From the NCBI GenBank assembly GCA_900465665.1, contig UBJO01000018.1:1-64000 (forward strand): DNA of 64,000 nucleotides. The letters are read 5' to 3'. Position 1 is the stretch's first letter; each line of letters opens with the position of its first letter. Source of the DNA: Hyphomicrobiales bacterium (GTDB lineage: Bacteria; Pseudomonadota; Alphaproteobacteria; Rhizobiales; Rhizobiaceae). The notes under the pieces are model-generated. The model was not told the origin of the DNA. It saw only the letters and a program-made list of their open reading frames with translations, and searched no databases. The position numbers and the translations under genes were made by a program. Below, piece after piece: positions 61,724 to 64,000 of the stretch.

Positions 61724-62599
61724 ATGACCGACGAAACTAAAGTAAACGATTCTTGCCCGCAGAATCCTGATCGGAGAACCCTACTCAGAACGGCCGGTGC
61801 GGTCACGTTGGGAGGTCTCGCGCTCGCGGCCCAGAGTGGTGCTCCAGCTCTCGCGCAAACAGCGAAAGCGTCAAAGTCTGTCGTTGACCGCGACAGTGCG
61901 GCACTTGGAATGCGCTTGCAAGGTGTACAGCACTTTGGCCTGACTGTTCAGAATATGGATCGTGCCTTTGAGTTTTATACCGAAGTCCTTGGTGGAACCG
62001 AAGTCATGCGCGACGGCGACTTCAAGGGCGAAAAGATCCACAACACGATCCTTGCCGACCAGGAGATTCTAGCGGAAGAGCTGCACGTCAATCCTAGAAC
62101 AATGGGAGTTCCAGATCTGATGGAGGGAACGCAACGTCTCGACGTTCGTTTTGTCCAATTCGATAATGTTGTCCTCGAGCTACTGCAATATCGCGATGCG
62201 GATCAGCCAATGGGCAACGGGAATAGCTGGGCTGAACCGCGTGACCATATGAGCCCCGCTTATCCGCGTTCGATGCATATATGTTTTTACATTCGAGACG
62301 ACGTCGACTTCAACAAGTTCATCCATGACCTTGAAGCCGAGTCAGCACGTCGCGGCATGACTCAGGTGAAGGCCAACCGGTCGATCACCGTTACGACTGA
62401 AAAGGAGCGCCAAAATGCTCCACTTGACGCCAATACAAACAAGATCACGGAAGGCAAGTCGAACGGATGGGCCTTGATCTATTGCAAAGGCCCGGAAGGC
62501 GAACAGCTCGAGTTCGTTCAGGCGCTGGGGCCAGTCAAGAAGACCTTCCAGAACGCTTACAACGATCGTCAGAAACTGATCGGAGCAGACAAGGGCTAA
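61724..62599 (+). CDS. Exported VOC (glyoxalase/dioxygenase fold) protein
   Basis: A 291-residue protein with a Tat-type leader (DRRTLLRTAGAVTLGGLALA, then A.SGAPALAQ, cleavage near ALAQ). The vicinal-oxygen-chelate fold begins LQGVQHFGLTVQNMDRAFEF and ends EGEQLEFVQALGP; the first His and last Glu are the usual metal ligands. A central SMHICFYIRDDVDFNKFIHD may give the next ligand. GGAGA selects ATG at 61724 over the adjacent TTG. The first gene after the second TTAACG pair. A periplasmic metal enzyme acting on a ring compound is likely; the exact reaction is unknown. Confidence 0.82.
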   Translation: MTDETKVNDSCPQNPDRRTLLRTAGAVTLGGLALAAQSGAPALAQTAKASKSVVDRDSAALGMRLQGVQHFGLTVQNMDRAFEFYTEVLGGTEVMRDGDFKGEKIHNTILADQEILAEELHVNPRTMGVPDLMEGTQRLDVRFVQFDNVVLELLQYRDADQPMGNGNSWAEPRDHMSPAYPRSMHICFYIRDDVDFNKFIHDLEAESARRGMTQVKANRSITVTTEKERQNAPLDANTNKITEGKSNGWALIYCKGPEGEQLEFVQALGPVKKTFQNAYNDRQKLIGADKG

Positions 62600-62654
62600 C
62601 TTAGGTCTGGGGTAGCCGGCTTCCGGCCGCCCCGCATTTCACAGGAGAAGAGCC

Positions 62655-63059
62655 ATGAATTTTCGACTTGGACTAACACTACTGACTGGAATCGCGTTCG
62701 CCGTCCCCGCTACTACAACTCTCGCCGCAGACGGCCCTGGAAAGGGATACGAAGCGGTTCAAACCGGGGCTTATTCAGTAGTTGCGGAGATTTCAGCGAA
62801 GCCAGGCAAAGAGGCTGAACTTCGTAGTGCCACGATCCCACTCGTCAAGCTTGTTCGCGGCGATCCCAAAAATCTCGTCTATTTCCTTCAGGAGGATCGA
62901 GACAACCCAGGTCGTTTTGTCTTCTACGAAGTATTCGCGTCCAAAGCGGACTTCGACGCACACAACGAAACCCCTTACGTTAAAGACTGGTTCGCGAAGC
63001 TTCCTTCGCTTGCTCAAGGTGGGGTCAAGGTCACCAAATTAGAGATCCTCAACAACTAG
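62655..63059 (+). CDS. Exported antibiotic biosynthesis monooxygenase-like protein
   Basis: A 134-residue protein with a Sec signal (NFRLGLTLLTGIAFAVPATT, then TLAA, cleavage near LAA-DG). The ABM domain (about 38-130) includes YSVVAEISAKPGKEAELRSA, LVYFLQEDRDNPGRFVFYEV and HNETPYVKDWFAKL. It is a secreted relative of the protein encoded at 58488; HRETPYFQNYLSKV aligns with HNETPYVKDWFAKL. AGGAGA precedes ATG. It lies 55 bp after the VOC gene and 15 bp before the OpuAC-type gene, so it belongs to the same operon. Confidence 0.85.
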   Translation: MNFRLGLTLLTGIAFAVPATTTLAADGPGKGYEAVQTGAYSVVAEISAKPGKEAELRSATIPLVKLVRGDPKNLVYFLQEDRDNPGRFVFYEVFASKADFDAHNETPYVKDWFAKLPSLAQGGVKVTKLEILNN

Positions 63060-63074
63060 TGTCTGGAGTCCAAC

Positions 63075-63965
63075 GTGCGCACTTCGTTGCTTACGAGAAG
63101 ATCGATGCTTATCGGCGGGGTAGGAGCAGTGGTCGTTGATTTCGCCCAAGCTCAAGTACCTAAAAAGCGACCGATAAGACTTGGACAAGTCTCTCTCAGT
63201 TTCTATGCGGTGACGGGCGCAGTTGTGCACGAGGTCCTCGAGAGGCTCGGCCATCAGGTCGAGCTGATCGAAGGGCCGCACGAAAAGATTTTCCCACTTC
63301 TTGCAGCTGGCTCGGTCGACCTAATGGCAGCCGTGTGGCTACCGGAGGGCCACGCCGCCTACTGGAAGAAATATGGGCAGAATGCGAGAGAGATCGCTCG
63401 CCTCTACGACGAAGCACGGTTTTTCTGGGCTGTGCCAAGTTATGTTCCCAATGGTATGATTCAAGATATCTCTGATCTAGCCAAACCTGAAGTCGCTTCT
63501 AAAATGACTAGGACAATCCAAGGGATTGGCTTGGGCGCTGCGATCACTACCCTATCTCAGCAAGCGGTAAATGAGTACGGCTTAGCATCTTTAGGTTACA
63601 CTTTACAGGCCGGGGACCAGAAACAATGGATCCAAACCCTGCTTAAAGCCACTGCCGAAAAGCAGTGGGTTGTCTTTCCAACTTGGGCACCGCAGTACCT
63701 CAACGCGAGCGGTATAATTAGACCCCTTGCAGACTCCAGAGGCATTTTAGGAAAAACGAACCACGGCTCACTCGTTGGTACTGTCGAAAGTATCAACGCT
63801 CTGCCGTTGGAAACCGTCATGGTGTTGCAGCGAATAAACATCGGCCTAGACGGCGTGACGGAGATGGATCGACTCATGAACGTAGACCGAATGTCGCCCC
63901 GCGCAGCCGCGAGACTTTGGATGACCAGGAATAGAGACAAAGTCGACCTTTGGCTAAACAGATAA
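63075..63965 (+). CDS. OpuAC/ProX-type substrate-binding protein
   Basis: A 296-residue periplasmic binding protein of the glycine-betaine/choline type. The N-terminus has a Tat-like TRRSMLIGGVGA and cleavage near AQAQ. The mature part begins PIRLGQVSLSFYAVTGAVVH; GSVDLMAAVWLPEGHAAYW and FPTWAPQYLN are typical of OpuAC. GTG at 63075 has GGAG upstream. No ATPase or permease follows within the 35 bp left in the window, so it is either an orphan receptor or the first gene of a transporter that lies outside. Its link to the monooxygenase-like genes is by operon position only. Confidence 0.85.
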   Translation: MRTSLLTRRSMLIGGVGAVVVDFAQAQVPKKRPIRLGQVSLSFYAVTGAVVHEVLERLGHQVELIEGPHEKIFPLLAAGSVDLMAAVWLPEGHAAYWKKYGQNAREIARLYDEARFFWAVPSYVPNGMIQDISDLAKPEVASKMTRTIQGIGLGAAITTLSQQAVNEYGLASLGYTLQAGDQKQWIQTLLKATAEKQWVVFPTWAPQYLNASGIIRPLADSRGILGKTNHGSLVGTVESINALPLETVMVLQRINIGLDGVTEMDRLMNVDRMSPRAAARLWMTRNRDKVDLWLNR

Positions 63966-64000
63966 CGGCGATATTGGCTCAGATTTGCATCATCCGCCGG

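Noticed and set aside
1..64000. CRISPR arrays, tRNA or rRNA genes, prophage, replication origin
   Set aside because: No regularly spaced repeats, no cloverleaf-like sequences and no phage or replication genes were seen.

Overview
The window looks like accessory chromosome or megaplasmid DNA of an alphaproteobacterium, most likely a member of the Hyphomicrobiales (Rhizobium/Agrobacterium/Phyllobacterium-like). This is inferred from gene content: several ABC importers with catabolic operons, three hydantoinase/oxoprolinase (hyuA-hyuB) pairs, a Cdc48-type AAA ATPase next to Dps, a FixJ-like regulator, two winged-helix/ATPase regulators and moderate GC (mid-50s by eye). No tRNA, rRNA, CRISPR array, prophage or replication origin was seen. 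Mobile DNA is limited to the 3' end of an IS630-type transposase at the left edge and some decayed stretches.

1-7 kb: a catabolic island. A minus-strand operon (MHS-family importer, polysaccharide-deacetylase-like amidase, M20 peptidase) diverges from an IclR regulator, and an SDR pair reads toward that regulator. TTGCAAT-type palindromes lie before both the importer and the SDR pair and may be the regulator's operators. A stand-alone nucleotidyltransferase-like gene follows.

7-16.5 kb: minus-strand operon hyuA-hyuB-binding protein-livHMGF, divergent from an XRE-cupin regulator. 16.5-33.3 kb: a second system, with a Pot-type binding protein, hyuA-hyuB, an Old Yellow Enzyme, a LysR regulator and another hyuA-hyuB pair on the minus strand. 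Divergent on the plus strand are a second XRE-cupin regulator, Pot-type ATPase and two permeases, and a glycine/D-amino-acid-oxidase-like flavoenzyme. Together these suggest uptake and ATP-dependent opening of cyclic amides or ureides, followed by amine oxidation.

33-49 kb: zinc alcohol dehydrogenase with a GlcG/HbpS protein, a GFA protein, Dps, a Cdc48-like ATPase, the cyanide-insensitive quinol oxidase (cioA-cioB plus a 43-residue DUF2474 subunit absent from ordinary gene calls), a triheme cytochrome c and an IorAB-type molybdenum hydroxylase. The last two are translationally coupled. Then come a FixJ-like regulator whose phospho-acceptor Asp is Asn, and a FUSC-family exporter.

49-64 kb: aldehyde dehydrogenase; a truncated winged-helix/NB-ARC regulator followed by a LysR fragment; a cNMP-domain/thioredoxin-reductase-like flavoprotein lacking both redox cysteines; an intact 1012-residue winged-helix/NB-ARC/TPR regulator; and a plus-strand block (antibiotic-biosynthesis-monooxygenase protein, MFS exporter, Old Yellow Enzyme, small membrane protein, exported VOC protein, exported monooxygenase-like protein, OpuAC-type binding protein). 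Paired TTAACG motifs exactly 20 bp apart lie at nearly the same distance before two transcription units of this block. They are the best candidate for an undescribed regulon here.
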